Origin: Streptomyces venezuelae ATCC 10712
Lineage (GTDB): Bacteria > Actinomycetota > Actinomycetes > Streptomycetales > Streptomycetaceae
Length of the DNA stretch: 64,000 bases
Direction: 5' to 3'
NCBI RefSeq assembly: GCF_008639165.1
Contig: NZ_CP029197.1
Span: 7,444,001 to 7,508,000, forward strand
Below, piece after piece: positions 32,411 through 40,636 of the stretch. The notes under the pieces are model-generated. The model had not been told where the DNA came from. It did not search any database and saw only the letters and a program-made list of their open reading frames with translations. Position numbers and translations under genes: made by a program. Position 1 is the first letter of the stretch. Each line of letters begins with the position of its first letter.

Positions 32411-34572
32411 AGGTCCCGTCGCAGCCGTCCGGCGCGGTAGCCGAAGCCGACGGCCCCGAGGACAGACTCAGGCGGTTCGTCACCATATGGAGCCGCGCGA
32501 TCTTCCCGGTGACCGCCACCTCGCTGACCCGTGCCGAGTTCGAGGGGCACCTGCTGCCGCTGGCCCGCACCCTGTGCGACGCGCTGCACGCCCGGCCCTT
32601 CGACACCGGCCCGGCCCAGCGCACCGGCGCGGCCCTCGTCGCCGCCCACTGCACCGACCCGGACGCCCTCGGCCGCAGCCTGGGCGTCGTCGACTCGTAC
32701 CTGGTGCTCTACTGCGGTACGGAGTCGGACCTGCCGGCCGAGGAGCTGCGGGCCCGCTGCGCCCGGCTCCAGCACGCCATGGCCACCGGCTACGCCCAGG
32801 CCCTGCGGGAGCGGACCCGGGCCGAGCAGGAGGCCATCGCCCGCTCCGCGCTCTCCGCCCGCAGCGCCGCCGAGATCGCCCTGCACGCCACCGAGAGCCG
32901 CTTCCGCGCGGTCTTCGACGGGGCGGCCATCGGCATCGGCATCGCCGACCTCGACGGCAACGTCCTGGAGGTCAACGAGACCCTCACCCGCATGTTCGGC
33001 GGGATGGAGGGCCCGCTGCGCACCCGCAAGGTCAGCGAGTGGGTCCACCCGGAGGACGGGCCGCACGTCTGGAAGCTGTACGACGAGCTGGTCCGCGGCG
33101 ACCGCGAGCACTACCGGGTGGAGAAGCCGTACTACCGGGGTGACGGAACGGTTCTCTGGACCAACCTCACCGTCTCGCTGCTCCGCGACGCCGACGGCAC
33201 CCCCCGGTACCAGCTGGCGCTCATGGAGGACACCACCGAGCGGCGCCTGCTGCACCTGCGCCTGCGGTACGAGGCCACCCACGACGCGCTGACCGGGCTG
33301 CCCAACCGCACCCTGTTCTTCGAGCGCCTGGAGAAGGCCCTCGCCCCCGGCGAGAACGCCCGCTTCGGCCTCTGCTACCTGGACCTCGACGGCTTCAAGG
33401 TCATCAACGACAGCCTCGGCCACTCCACCGGCGACCGGCTGCTCGTCGAGGTCGCCGACCGGCTGCAGAGCTGCGTCACCGGCTCCGGCGAGATGGTCGC
33501 CCGGCTCGGCGGCGACGAGTTCGTCGCCCTCACCACCGGCGCCGCCGGCGAACAGGACGTCACCGAGCTCGCCGACCGCATCCTCGCCGCCCTCGCCACC
33601 CCGCTCCGCATCGACGGCCGCGAACTGACCGTCCGCGGCAGCCTCGGCGTCGTCGAGGGCCCGGCCGGCGAGCGGACCCCGGCCGAGGTGCTGCGCAGCG
33701 CCGACATCACCATGTACCGGGCCAAGTCCGCCGGCGGCAACCGCTTCGAGCTGGCCGATCCGGAGGCCGACGCCCGCGCCATCACCCGGCACGGACTCAC
33801 CACCGCGCTGCCCACCGCCCTGGAGCGCGGTGAGTTCTTCATCGAGTACCAGCCGCTCGTCCACCTCGACGACGGCAGTGTGCACGGCGCCGAGGCGCTC
33901 GTCCGGTGGTGCCACCCGCAGCACGGCGTGCTCGGCCCCGACCGGTTCATCCCGCTCGCCGAGGACACCGGCCTCATCGTGCCGCTCGGCCGCTGGGTGC
34001 TCCAGGAGGCCGTGCGCCAGGCCCGCTTCTGGCAGACCCGGCACTCCGACGGCGGTCCGCTGCGGATCAACGTCAACCTCTCCCCGACCCAGCTCCACCA
34101 CCCCAGGCTGGTCGCCGACACCGTCGACGTCCTGGAACGGTCGGGGCTCGAACCGGGCGCGCTCTGCCTGGAGGTGACCGAGTCGGCGCTCATCGGCGCC
34201 GACGAGGACCTGCTCAAGCCGCTGCGGCAGCTCGCCGAGATGGGCGTGGACATCGCGCTCGACGACTTCGGCACCGGCTACTCGAACCTGGCCAACCTGC
34301 GGCGGTTGCCGGTCAGCGTCCTCAAGCTCGACCGCTCCTTCACCCGGGGCATGCAGCAGCACCCGGTGGACCCGGTCGACCTCAAGATCGTCGAGGGGAT
34401 CGTCTCGCTGGCGCACAGCCTGGAACTCGCCGTCACCGTCGAGGGCGTGGAGACCGGGGCGCAGGCCCGGCAGCTGCGCGACCTCGGCTGCGACACGGCC
34501 CAGGGCTGGTACTACGCCCGTCCCGGCGCCCCGGACCGGATCCACTCGCTGCTGCTGGCGGACGCCGTCTGA
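32407..34572 (+). CDS. PAS-GGDEF-EAL cyclic di-GMP enzyme
   Basis: A 721-residue cytoplasmic protein. Order: a helical N-terminal domain (about 15-150), a PAS domain with PAC (about 160-290), GGDEF (about 295-455) and EAL (about 470-720). The cyclase motif RLGGDEF is intact, but the upstream RxxD inhibitory site is absent (GSGE at that place). The phosphodiesterase residues are present: EALVRW, NVNLSPTQL, LEVTES, DDFGTGYSNL, LKLDRSF and EGVET. Both activities are possible. The layout is like the RmdA type of Streptomyces, which affects development, but orthology is not shown. Coupled to the DUF574 gene; a terminator follows. Confidence 0.93.
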   Translation: MKVPSQPSGAVAEADGPEDRLRRFVTIWSRAIFPVTATSLTRAEFEGHLLPLARTLCDALHARPFDTGPAQRTGAALVAAHCTDPDALGRSLGVVDSYLVLYCGTESDLPAEELRARCARLQHAMATGYAQALRERTRAEQEAIARSALSARSAAEIALHATESRFRAVFDGAAIGIGIADLDGNVLEVNETLTRMFGGMEGPLRTRKVSEWVHPEDGPHVWKLYDELVRGDREHYRVEKPYYRGDGTVLWTNLTVSLLRDADGTPRYQLALMEDTTERRLLHLRLRYEATHDALTGLPNRTLFFERLEKALAPGENARFGLCYLDLDGFKVINDSLGHSTGDRLLVEVADRLQSCVTGSGEMVARLGGDEFVALTTGAAGEQDVTELADRILAALATPLRIDGRELTVRGSLGVVEGPAGERTPAEVLRSADITMYRAKSAGGNRFELADPEADARAITRHGLTTALPTALERGEFFIEYQPLVHLDDGSVHGAEALVRWCHPQHGVLGPDRFIPLAEDTGLIVPLGRWVLQEAVRQARFWQTRHSDGGPLRINVNLSPTQLHHPRLVADTVDVLERSGLEPGALCLEVTESALIGADEDLLKPLRQLAEMGVDIALDDFGTGYSNLANLRRLPVSVLKLDRSFTRGMQQHPVDPVDLKIVEGIVSLAHSLELAVTVEGVETGAQARQLRDLGCDTAQGWYYARPGAPDRIHSLLLADAV

Positions 34573-34589
34573 GACCCGGACGCACGAAA

Positions 34590-34620
34590 CCGGCCTCCCC
34601 GCGCGAAGCGGGGAGGCCGG
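34590..34620 (+). terminator. terminator after the c-di-GMP enzyme gene
   Basis: A perfect 13-bp stem, CCGGCCTCCCCGC (34590-34602) with GCGGGGAGGCCGG (34608-34620), and loop GCGAA. A weaker second hairpin (GGAGAGGCT 34644-34652 with AGCCTCTCC 34675-34683) follows and may serve the leftward gene. Confidence 0.8.
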
Positions 34621-34712
34621 GAAGAGGTACGGGGGAGGAAAGCGGAGAGGCTATTCGTGGAAGAGTGAGAAGGAAGCCTCTCCATGGCCTCGCCCCGGTA
34701 GGACGGTAACAC

Positions 34713-36890
34713 TCAGGCGGGCAGCAGGTCGCGCAGATTTTCCGGGGTGAACACCCGCGAGCCGGGGGCGAGGCCGTCGGGCCGTTCCAGACCGATGTAC
34801 GTGACCGGGGCCTCCGGCACCGTGGAGCCGTCCCACACGGTCGTCTCCGTCCCCGACTCCTCCATCAGCGCAACGAGATGACCGACCGTCAGAGGCGTAC
34901 GCCCCATCAGGCCGCGCAGCAAGACCGCGATCGACACCCGGTGCTCCTCCACCCGGTTCGCCGACGGCGTCCCCCGCAGATACAGGTGGAGCCAGTGCGC
35001 GTGCCAACGGCCCTCGTCGTTCCGCCGGAAGGCGAGCGGCAGCGCCACCCGGCCGGGGCCGCGCAGATCCGACTTCATCCGTACCGTGCGCGGCTCGAAG
35101 GGCCGGCCCGCCTGCGCGGACTCGCGCAGCATGAAGCCGAAGAAGCCCTCCGCCACCTCGTCGAAGCCCTCGCCGGAGAACACGTGCACCTGCGGGACGA
35201 CGAATGTGCCCCGCACCGCGCCGAGCCGCAGGTCGATGAACTCCGAAGCCCCGTCCGGCGCCGCGGTGATGTCACCCGAGTGCGCGCCCTCGACATCGGT
35301 CAGGGCGGTGTACGACAGCCAGGTCACGGTCGCGTAGTCCTCGTCCAGGACCAGCGCCGACAGATCGTGGTCGGTGGTGCGCCGTGCCTCCCGCCAGTAC
35401 GTGAAGAAGCGCAGCAGCTCCCCCTCGACCGGCGAGACCGAGCCGCGCGGCAGGACGCCGAGCCCCGCCGAGGCCGCCCGGCCGCTCAACGGCAGGGCCA
35501 CGTCCAGCACGTCGGGGTCGATCAGCAGCCGCCCGGGCGCGGGAAGCCGGCGGCGCGTCTCTGCGTCCAGTACCGAGATCAGCCGCTCACGGACGGCGTC
35601 CTCCAGCGGCAGGCGGGTGTCGGCGGCGACCCAGGCCTTGCCCGCCCGGTTCACGAACACCCGGCGCGCCCCGGGGTCCACGCCCGCGCGGTTCTGGACG
35701 TGCTCGCGCACCGACAGGACCACCCGGCCCGACACCTCCGGCGCGGCCCGCTCGACGGCCGCGAGGACCAGCTCCCGCTCCTTGCCCTCCGCCGCGGTGC
35801 GCAGCAGCCGGTCCACGGCGCGGAACAGGCGGCCGGGAGCCGCCGCCGACAGCAGCTCCGCCGCGCCCGCGACCTCGCCCCGGCCGAGCAGCTCCTCCAC
35901 CCGGCTGTCGAAGGACGGCACCTTCCGCTCGCCCCGGGCCACCGCGAACACCTCGGCGGCGTGCGGCCACCACGGGTACTCGTGCGGGTGCAGCCGCTCC
36001 CCGAGCCGCTTCCACGCCTCCCCGTGCGCGGCCACGTCCGACAGCTTGGCCGGGGAACCGGCCACGACCGCGTCGAGCCCCGCCAGCAGCAGACGGCGGA
36101 ACGGGCGGGAGAGCGCGCGGAAGCGGGTGGGCTCGCGCAGGGTGACATCGCCGTCCGCGAGGGCGCAGGCGAGCCGCAGGACGTCGGTGACGGTGTCGAG
36201 CAGCGGCGCCGCCCCCGTCCGCAGCCGGGCGTGGTTGACGACGGCGCGGTTCTCCCGCACCGGGATCTCCGCGGGCTGGGGGCCGTCCGCGCCGTGCCCT
36301 GCCAGGACGGCCAGATCCCGCAGGTGCTCCTCGCCGAGCGGCGTGGCGCTCCCGGCCAGGGCCAGGTAGAGCGCGGTCAGCTCCTCCTCGGCGGTCCCGC
36401 CGAGGTGCAGCACGGTCAGCCGGTCACCGGCCGCCGCGATCAGCTCGTCGTGCGCGGCGAGCATCTCCTCGTACGTGTGCAGGTAGCGGCCGTACGAAGG
36501 GAGGGTCAGCAGGTCGAGGACGCCGGCGCGCAGCTGGTCGAGCGTCCCGGCGCGCGCGTCGCCGTCGTCGACCGCCCGGGCCACGCACTCCATCCAGAAG
36601 TCCAGGGTGTCCGGCACGTTCTCCGGGAAGTCGACGAAGTAGACGTTGTGCCGCACATGGTCGCCGACGACCTCACGGACCGTGGCCAGGGTGCGGACGG
36701 CGGTCTCGACGACCACCGGCTCGGCGAGCGTCGACAGGCGCCCGATCAGCTCGGCGGAGAGCTTGAACCCGGCGGTCATCAGGGCGGCGTCGAACCGGCG
36801 CGCGGCGGAGGCTCCGTCCCCGGCCGGGCCGGTGGGGGAGGGGACGCGGAAGGTGTGCCGGACGACCAGGTGTTCGAGAGCGTGGACCAT
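34713..36890 (-). CDS. large conserved protein similar to the SCO0854/MXAN_6230 group
   Basis: A 725-residue soluble protein. From memory of the family, its body matches the MXAN_6230/SCO0854 proteins: LTLPSYGRYLHTYEEMLAAH, AGDRLTVLHLGG, ENRAVVNHARLR, LGERLHPHEYPWWPHAAEVF and a late VPQVHVFSGEGFDEV. The N-terminal cysteine-rich RING-like region of that family is absent; the protein opens MVHALEHLVVRHTFRVPSPT. No catalytic motif is evident. The related group is often encoded near tellurium-resistance-type (TerD) genes, but none lie here. ATG 36890 is chosen; in-frame sequence further upstream is antisense to the OmpR gene. Confidence 0.8.
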   Translation of the reverse strand: MVHALEHLVVRHTFRVPSPTGPAGDGASAARRFDAALMTAGFKLSAELIGRLSTLAEPVVVETAVRTLATVREVVGDHVRHNVYFVDFPENVPDTLDFWMECVARAVDDGDARAGTLDQLRAGVLDLLTLPSYGRYLHTYEEMLAAHDELIAAAGDRLTVLHLGGTAEEELTALYLALAGSATPLGEEHLRDLAVLAGHGADGPQPAEIPVRENRAVVNHARLRTGAAPLLDTVTDVLRLACALADGDVTLREPTRFRALSRPFRRLLLAGLDAVVAGSPAKLSDVAAHGEAWKRLGERLHPHEYPWWPHAAEVFAVARGERKVPSFDSRVEELLGRGEVAGAAELLSAAAPGRLFRAVDRLLRTAAEGKERELVLAAVERAAPEVSGRVVLSVREHVQNRAGVDPGARRVFVNRAGKAWVAADTRLPLEDAVRERLISVLDAETRRRLPAPGRLLIDPDVLDVALPLSGRAASAGLGVLPRGSVSPVEGELLRFFTYWREARRTTDHDLSALVLDEDYATVTWLSYTALTDVEGAHSGDITAAPDGASEFIDLRLGAVRGTFVVPQVHVFSGEGFDEVAEGFFGFMLRESAQAGRPFEPRTVRMKSDLRGPGRVALPLAFRRNDEGRWHAHWLHLYLRGTPSANRVEEHRVSIAVLLRGLMGRTPLTVGHLVALMEESGTETTVWDGSTVPEAPVTYIGLERPDGLAPGSRVFTPENLRDLLPA

Positions 36891-37043
36891 GCGGGCATGC
36901 TCGCAGCCGCCCGAGCCCGGCCGCACGCGGATTTCCTCCCGGAGGCCGACGGAAGGTGCGCCTCCGCTCGCGCCGGCGGGCAGGTGGCGACCGGGCGGTT
37001 TCCGATACACCGGCGATACGCGCCGGCTCGTAGCATCGACACC

Positions 37044-37739
37044 ATGCGCGTGCTGATCGTCGAGGACGAACCCTTTCTGGCGGAAGCCGTCCGCGACGGA
37101 CTGCGCCTGGAGGCGATCGCCGCCGACATCGCGGGGGACGGCGACACCGCCCTGGAACTGCTGAGCGTCCACAGCTACGACATCGCCGTACTCGACCGGG
37201 ACATCCCGGGCCCGAACGGTGACGAGATCGCCCGGCGCGTCGTCGCCTCCGGCAGCGGCATGCCCATCCTCATGCTCACCGCGGCCGACCGGCTCGACGA
37301 CAAGGTCTCCGGCTTTGAACTCGGGGCCGACGACTACCTCACGAAACCCTTCGAGCTGCGGGAACTCGTGCTGAGGCTCAGGGCGCTCGACCGCCGCCGC
37401 GCCCACAGCAGGCCTCCGGTGCGCGAGATCGCGGGCCTCCGGGTGGACCCGTTCCGCAGGGAGGTCCACCGGGACGGCCGCCCGGTCGCCCTGACCAGGA
37501 AGCAGTTCGCGGTGCTCGACGTCCTCGTCGCCGCCGAGGGCGGTGTCGTCAGCGCGGAGGAGCTGCTCGAACGCGCGTGGGACGAGAACACCGACCCGTT
37601 CACCAACGCCGTACGCATCACCGTCTCGGCCCTGCGCAAACGGCTCGGCGAACCCTGGATCATCGCCACCGTGCCCGGCGTCGGCTACCGCATCGACACG
37701 CCGCCGGAGACGGGCCCGGGGAGTGGCGCGCGTGGATAG
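37044..37739 (+). CDS. OmpR-family response regulator
   Basis: A 231-residue regulator. The receiver has VEDEP, phospho-Asp in VLDRDIPGPNGDE, Thr in LTAADR and Lys in LTKPFEL; the winged-helix domain shows LTRKQFAVLDVLVAAEG, TNAVRITVSALRKRLG and VPGVGYRID. The stop overlaps the kinase gene by 8 bases, so the pair forms one two-component system. No target gene is evident beside it. A long upstream in-frame opening was ignored because it is antisense to the SCO0854-like gene. Confidence 0.94.
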   Translation: MRVLIVEDEPFLAEAVRDGLRLEAIAADIAGDGDTALELLSVHSYDIAVLDRDIPGPNGDEIARRVVASGSGMPILMLTAADRLDDKVSGFELGADDYLTKPFELRELVLRLRALDRRRAHSRPPVREIAGLRVDPFRREVHRDGRPVALTRKQFAVLDVLVAAEGGVVSAEELLERAWDENTDPFTNAVRITVSALRKRLGEPWIIATVPGVGYRIDTPPETGPGSGARG

Positions 37740-38820
37740 GGCTCCCGGCCTGAGCGTGCGCGCCCGGCTGACCCTCAGCTACGCCGGATTCCTGATGCTG
37801 GCCGGGGTCCTGCTGCTCGTCGCCGTGTGGGTGTCCCTGGTGCGCTTCATGCCCGACATGGCGTCCAGCCCCGACGGGCCGCTGAGCCGCACCGACTTCC
37901 TGCGGGTCTTCGCGCCGATCGCGGGCGTGGGCATGGTCTTCCTGCTGGCGTTCGGCCTCGTCGGCGGATGGATCCTCGCCGGCCGCATGCTCGCCCCCCT
38001 GGCCCGCATCACGGACGCCACCCGGACGGCCACGAGCGGTTCCCTCTCCCACCGCATCCGGCTGCCCGGCCGCGCCGACGAGTTCCGCGAGCTGGCCGAC
38101 GCCTTCGACACGATGCTGGCCCGGCTCGAGGCGCACGTCGAAGAACAGCGGCGGTTCGCCGCCAACGCCTCCCACGAGCTGCGCACGCCGCTCGCGACCA
38201 CCAAGGCCCTCCTCGACGTGGCCCGCGGCGATCCGACGCGCGACCCCCGGGAACTCGTCGACCGCCTCCAGGCCGTCAACACCCGCGCGATCGGCCTCAC
38301 CGAGGCGCTGCTGCTGCTCGGCCGCGCCGACCGGCGCTCCTTCACCCGGGAGCCCGTCGACCTGTCCCTCCTGGCGGAGGACGCCACCGAGACGCTCCTC
38401 CCCCTGGCGGAGAAGCACGGCGTCACCGTCGAGACCGACGGCGACATCACCCCCACGACGGGGTCGCCTGCGCTGTTGCTGCAGCTCACCATGAACCTCG
38501 TGCACAACGCGATCGTCCACAACCTCCCCGGACCCGGCAGCGTGTGGATCACCACCGGCGTCCGCGCCGGGGCCGCGGTGCTCACCGTCGAGAACACCGG
38601 TGAGGAGCTCTCGCCGCAGCTGGCGGCGACCCTCACCGAGCCGTTCCGCCGCGGCACCGAGCGGGTGCACACCGACCACGCGGGCGTCGGCCTTGGCCTG
38701 GCCATCGTCCGGAGCATCACCCTCGCGCACGACGGAACCCTCACCCTCACCCCGCGCCCCGCCGGCGGGCTCCGCGTCACGGTGGAACTCCCCACGGCGG
38801 GCGCGCCCGGCGAGGACTGA
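37732..38820 (+). CDS. sensor histidine kinase of the OmpR pair
   Basis: A 362-residue membrane kinase. GTG 37732 opens VDRAPGLSVRARLTLSYAGF; two helices (FLMLAGVLLLVAVWVSLV and GVGMVFLLAFGLVGGWILA) flank an external loop of about 40 residues. HAMP, the phospho-His box FAANASHELRTPLATT, the N box NLVHNAIVHN and the G box GVGLGLAIVRS are complete. The short external loop argues against a large ligand; envelope stress or an antibiotic is possible but not shown. Confidence 0.93.
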   Translation: MDRAPGLSVRARLTLSYAGFLMLAGVLLLVAVWVSLVRFMPDMASSPDGPLSRTDFLRVFAPIAGVGMVFLLAFGLVGGWILAGRMLAPLARITDATRTATSGSLSHRIRLPGRADEFRELADAFDTMLARLEAHVEEQRRFAANASHELRTPLATTKALLDVARGDPTRDPRELVDRLQAVNTRAIGLTEALLLLGRADRRSFTREPVDLSLLAEDATETLLPLAEKHGVTVETDGDITPTTGSPALLLQLTMNLVHNAIVHNLPGPGSVWITTGVRAGAAVLTVENTGEELSPQLAATLTEPFRRGTERVHTDHAGVGLGLAIVRSITLAHDGTLTLTPRPAGGLRVTVELPTAGAPGED

Positions 38821-38880
38821 CCGCCGCGGGGCCAGGCCGAGCCGCCGTCCTACCGGGCCCCCGCCTCACCGCGCCGCCCC

Positions 38881-39813
38881 TCAGCCGGTGACGCCGGTCC
38901 CGGCCGCCGCCGCCGCCGTCCGGTCCGGGCCGCCCCGGCGCGAGGCGAGCAGCATGCGCTGGAGCTCCCGCGCCGCCCTCGGCGGTGCCACGTCGCTCCG
39001 GTGCGCCAGGGCGATCGTCCGGCGCAGCCCCGGCCGGGCGAGGGCGGTGACCCGGAGGTCCCGGCCCGCCCGCCCCGCCACCATCGCCGGGACGACCGCG
39101 AGCCCGAGCCCGGCCCGTACGAAACCGAGGACCGCGTCAAGCTCGCCGCCCTCGACCGTGAAGGTGGGCTCGAAGCCCTCCGCCCGACAGGCCGCCACGG
39201 TCAGTTCCCGCAGGTCGTAGCCGTGCCGGAACATCACGAGCGGCTGGTCGCGCAGGTCCGTGATCCGTACCGGCCGGCGGGGCGCGGGCGCCGAGGCCGA
39301 GGAGACGACCACCAGGTCCTCCCGCAGCAGCTCGACCGTGGTGAGCGCCGGTGACGGCGTCGGGAGCGGCAGCACCACGAGCGCGAGGTCGAGCGCTCCG
39401 CGCGCCAGCTCCCGTACGAGATCGTGCGAGCCGCCCTCCTCGATGAGGAGCTCGATCCCCGGGTGCAGGTCGTGGAAGGCGCGCAGCACGTCCGGCAGCA
39501 GTCCGGTGCACAGGCTCGGCGTCGCGCCGAGCCGGACCCGCCCGCGCTTCAGCTGGGCCAGCTCCTGCACCTCGATGCGGGCCGTCTCGGTGTCGGCGAG
39601 GATCCGGCGGGCCAGCGGCAGCAGGGCCTCGCCCGCGTCGGTCAGCGTGATGTTCCCCCGGGCGCGGCTGAACAGCTCCGCGCCCAGCTCCTGCTCAAGG
39701 GCCTTGATCTGCTGGGAGAGCGAGGGCTGCGAGACGTGGACGCGCTCGGCGGCCCGGGTGAAGTGACGGGTCTCGGCGACGGCGACGAAGTAGAGGAGCT
39801 GCTGGAACTGCAT
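38881..39813 (-). CDS. LysR-type transcriptional regulator
   Basis: A 310-residue LTTR. The N-terminal winged HTH reads MQFQQLLYFVAVAETRHFTR and VSQPSLSQQIKALEQELG; the effector domain includes LGATPSLCTGLLPDVLRAFH and GLGLAVVPAMVAG. ATG 39813 is the normal LTTR start. It is divergent from sdhCAB with a matching T-N11-A box between them, so it probably controls the succinate dehydrogenase operon and itself. The coinducer is unknown; a C4-dicarboxylate would make sense. Confidence 0.92.
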   Translation of the reverse strand: MQFQQLLYFVAVAETRHFTRAAERVHVSQPSLSQQIKALEQELGAELFSRARGNITLTDAGEALLPLARRILADTETARIEVQELAQLKRGRVRLGATPSLCTGLLPDVLRAFHDLHPGIELLIEEGGSHDLVRELARGALDLALVVLPLPTPSPALTTVELLREDLVVVSSASAPAPRRPVRITDLRDQPLVMFRHGYDLRELTVAACRAEGFEPTFTVEGGELDAVLGFVRAGLGLAVVPAMVAGRAGRDLRVTALARPGLRRTIALAHRSDVAPPRAARELQRMLLASRRGGPDRTAAAAAGTGVTG

Positions 39814-39835
39814 GGCCCCAGCGTAGGGCACATGA

Positions 39836-39850
39836 ATAGGCTGCACCTAT
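39836..39850. promoter_or_regulatory. LysR-type operator ATAGG-N5-CCTAT
   Basis: ATAGGCTGCACCTAT is a perfect 5-bp-arm inverted repeat that contains the LTTR T-N11-A motif. It lies 23 bases from the LysR start and about 22 bases upstream of the candidate sdhC -35, the usual place for an LTTR recognition site. Confidence 0.65.
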
Positions 39851-39871
39851 CGACATCAGCCGGACCATGTC

Positions 39872-39902
39872 TTGGACCTCTCGGGTCCTTCGGCCCTAGC
39901 GT
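39872..39902 (+). promoter_or_regulatory. candidate sdhCAB promoter, possibly leaderless
   Basis: TTGGAC (39872-39877) and TAGCGT (39897-39902) are 19 bases apart. A start site about 7 bases downstream of the -10 would fall at or next to ATG 39910, and no Shine-Dalgarno sequence is visible, which suggests a leaderless mRNA. Confidence 0.5.
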
Positions 39903-39909
39903 CATGAAC

Positions 39910-40635
39910 ATGGCTCTGGCACCCACGAGGGACCGGACGACGCGCCGCCCGCCGTCCCCCACACCGTCACGCGGATTCCTGTCATCGACCCTCGGCAAGA
40001 AGACGGTCATGGCCGTCAGCGGGCTGATCATGCTCGGCTATCTCGTCGCCCACGTCGCCGGCAACCTGAAGGTCTTCTTCGGCCCCGAGGAGTTCAACGC
40101 CTACGGCCACTGGCTGCGGGTCATGGGCGCCCCGGTGCTGCACCACCACTGGGCCCTCTGGATCGTCCGGATCGTGCTCCTCGCCGCCGTGGCCGCGCAC
40201 GCCGTCTCCGCGTACCAGCTCAGCCGCCGCGACGTGAAGGCCCGCCCCACCGCGTACGTCCACCGGCGCAGGCGCGCCTCCTACGCCACCCGCACCATGC
40301 GCTGGGGCGGGATCATCCTCGCCCTGTTCATCGTCTGGCACGTCCTCGACCTGACCACCGGCACCGTCCACCCCGGTGGCTTCGAGGAGGGCAAGCCCTA
40401 CCAGAACGTCGTCGACACCTTCTCCACCTGGTACGGCAACGTCATCTACATCGTCGCCATGCTCGCCGTCGGCCTCCACGTCCGGCACGGCTTCTGGAGC
40501 GCCGCCCAGACCCTCGGCGTCGGCAACGCCCGCCGTGAGCGCCTCCTCCGGGCCCTCGCCAACACCCTCGCGCTCGTCCTGACCGCGGGCTTCGTCTCCG
40601 TCCCCGTCGCCGTCATGACCGGAGTGGTGAGCTGA
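39910..40635 (+). CDS. sdhC: succinate dehydrogenase cytochrome b subunit
   Basis: A 241-residue integral membrane subunit with five helices that anchors the enzyme and carries haem b. Conserved histidines sit in VAHVAGNLKVFFGPEEFNAY, LHHHWALWIVRIVLLAAVAAH, FIVWHVLDLTTG and VGLHVRHGFWSAAQTLG, as in the di-haem type B enzymes of Bacillus and Wolinella. ATG 39910 fits the candidate promoter; ATG 39904 is also in frame. It leads the operon, one base before sdhA. Confidence 0.93.
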   Translation: MALAPTRDRTTRRPPSPTPSRGFLSSTLGKKTVMAVSGLIMLGYLVAHVAGNLKVFFGPEEFNAYGHWLRVMGAPVLHHHWALWIVRIVLLAAVAAHAVSAYQLSRRDVKARPTAYVHRRRRASYATRTMRWGGIILALFIVWHVLDLTTGTVHPGGFEEGKPYQNVVDTFSTWYGNVIYIVAMLAVGLHVRHGFWSAAQTLGVGNARRERLLRALANTLALVLTAGFVSVPVAVMTGVVS

Positions 40636-40636
40636 C

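Noticed and set aside
34878..37043. In-frame upstream extension that would make the OmpR regulator over 900 residues long
   Set aside because: The extension is antisense to the SCO0854-like gene and has no domain; the receiver motif starts at ATG 37044.
36891..37469. N-terminal extension of the SCO0854-like gene to 37469
   Set aside because: It would overlap the OmpR receiver domain antisense and its translation is not protein-like.
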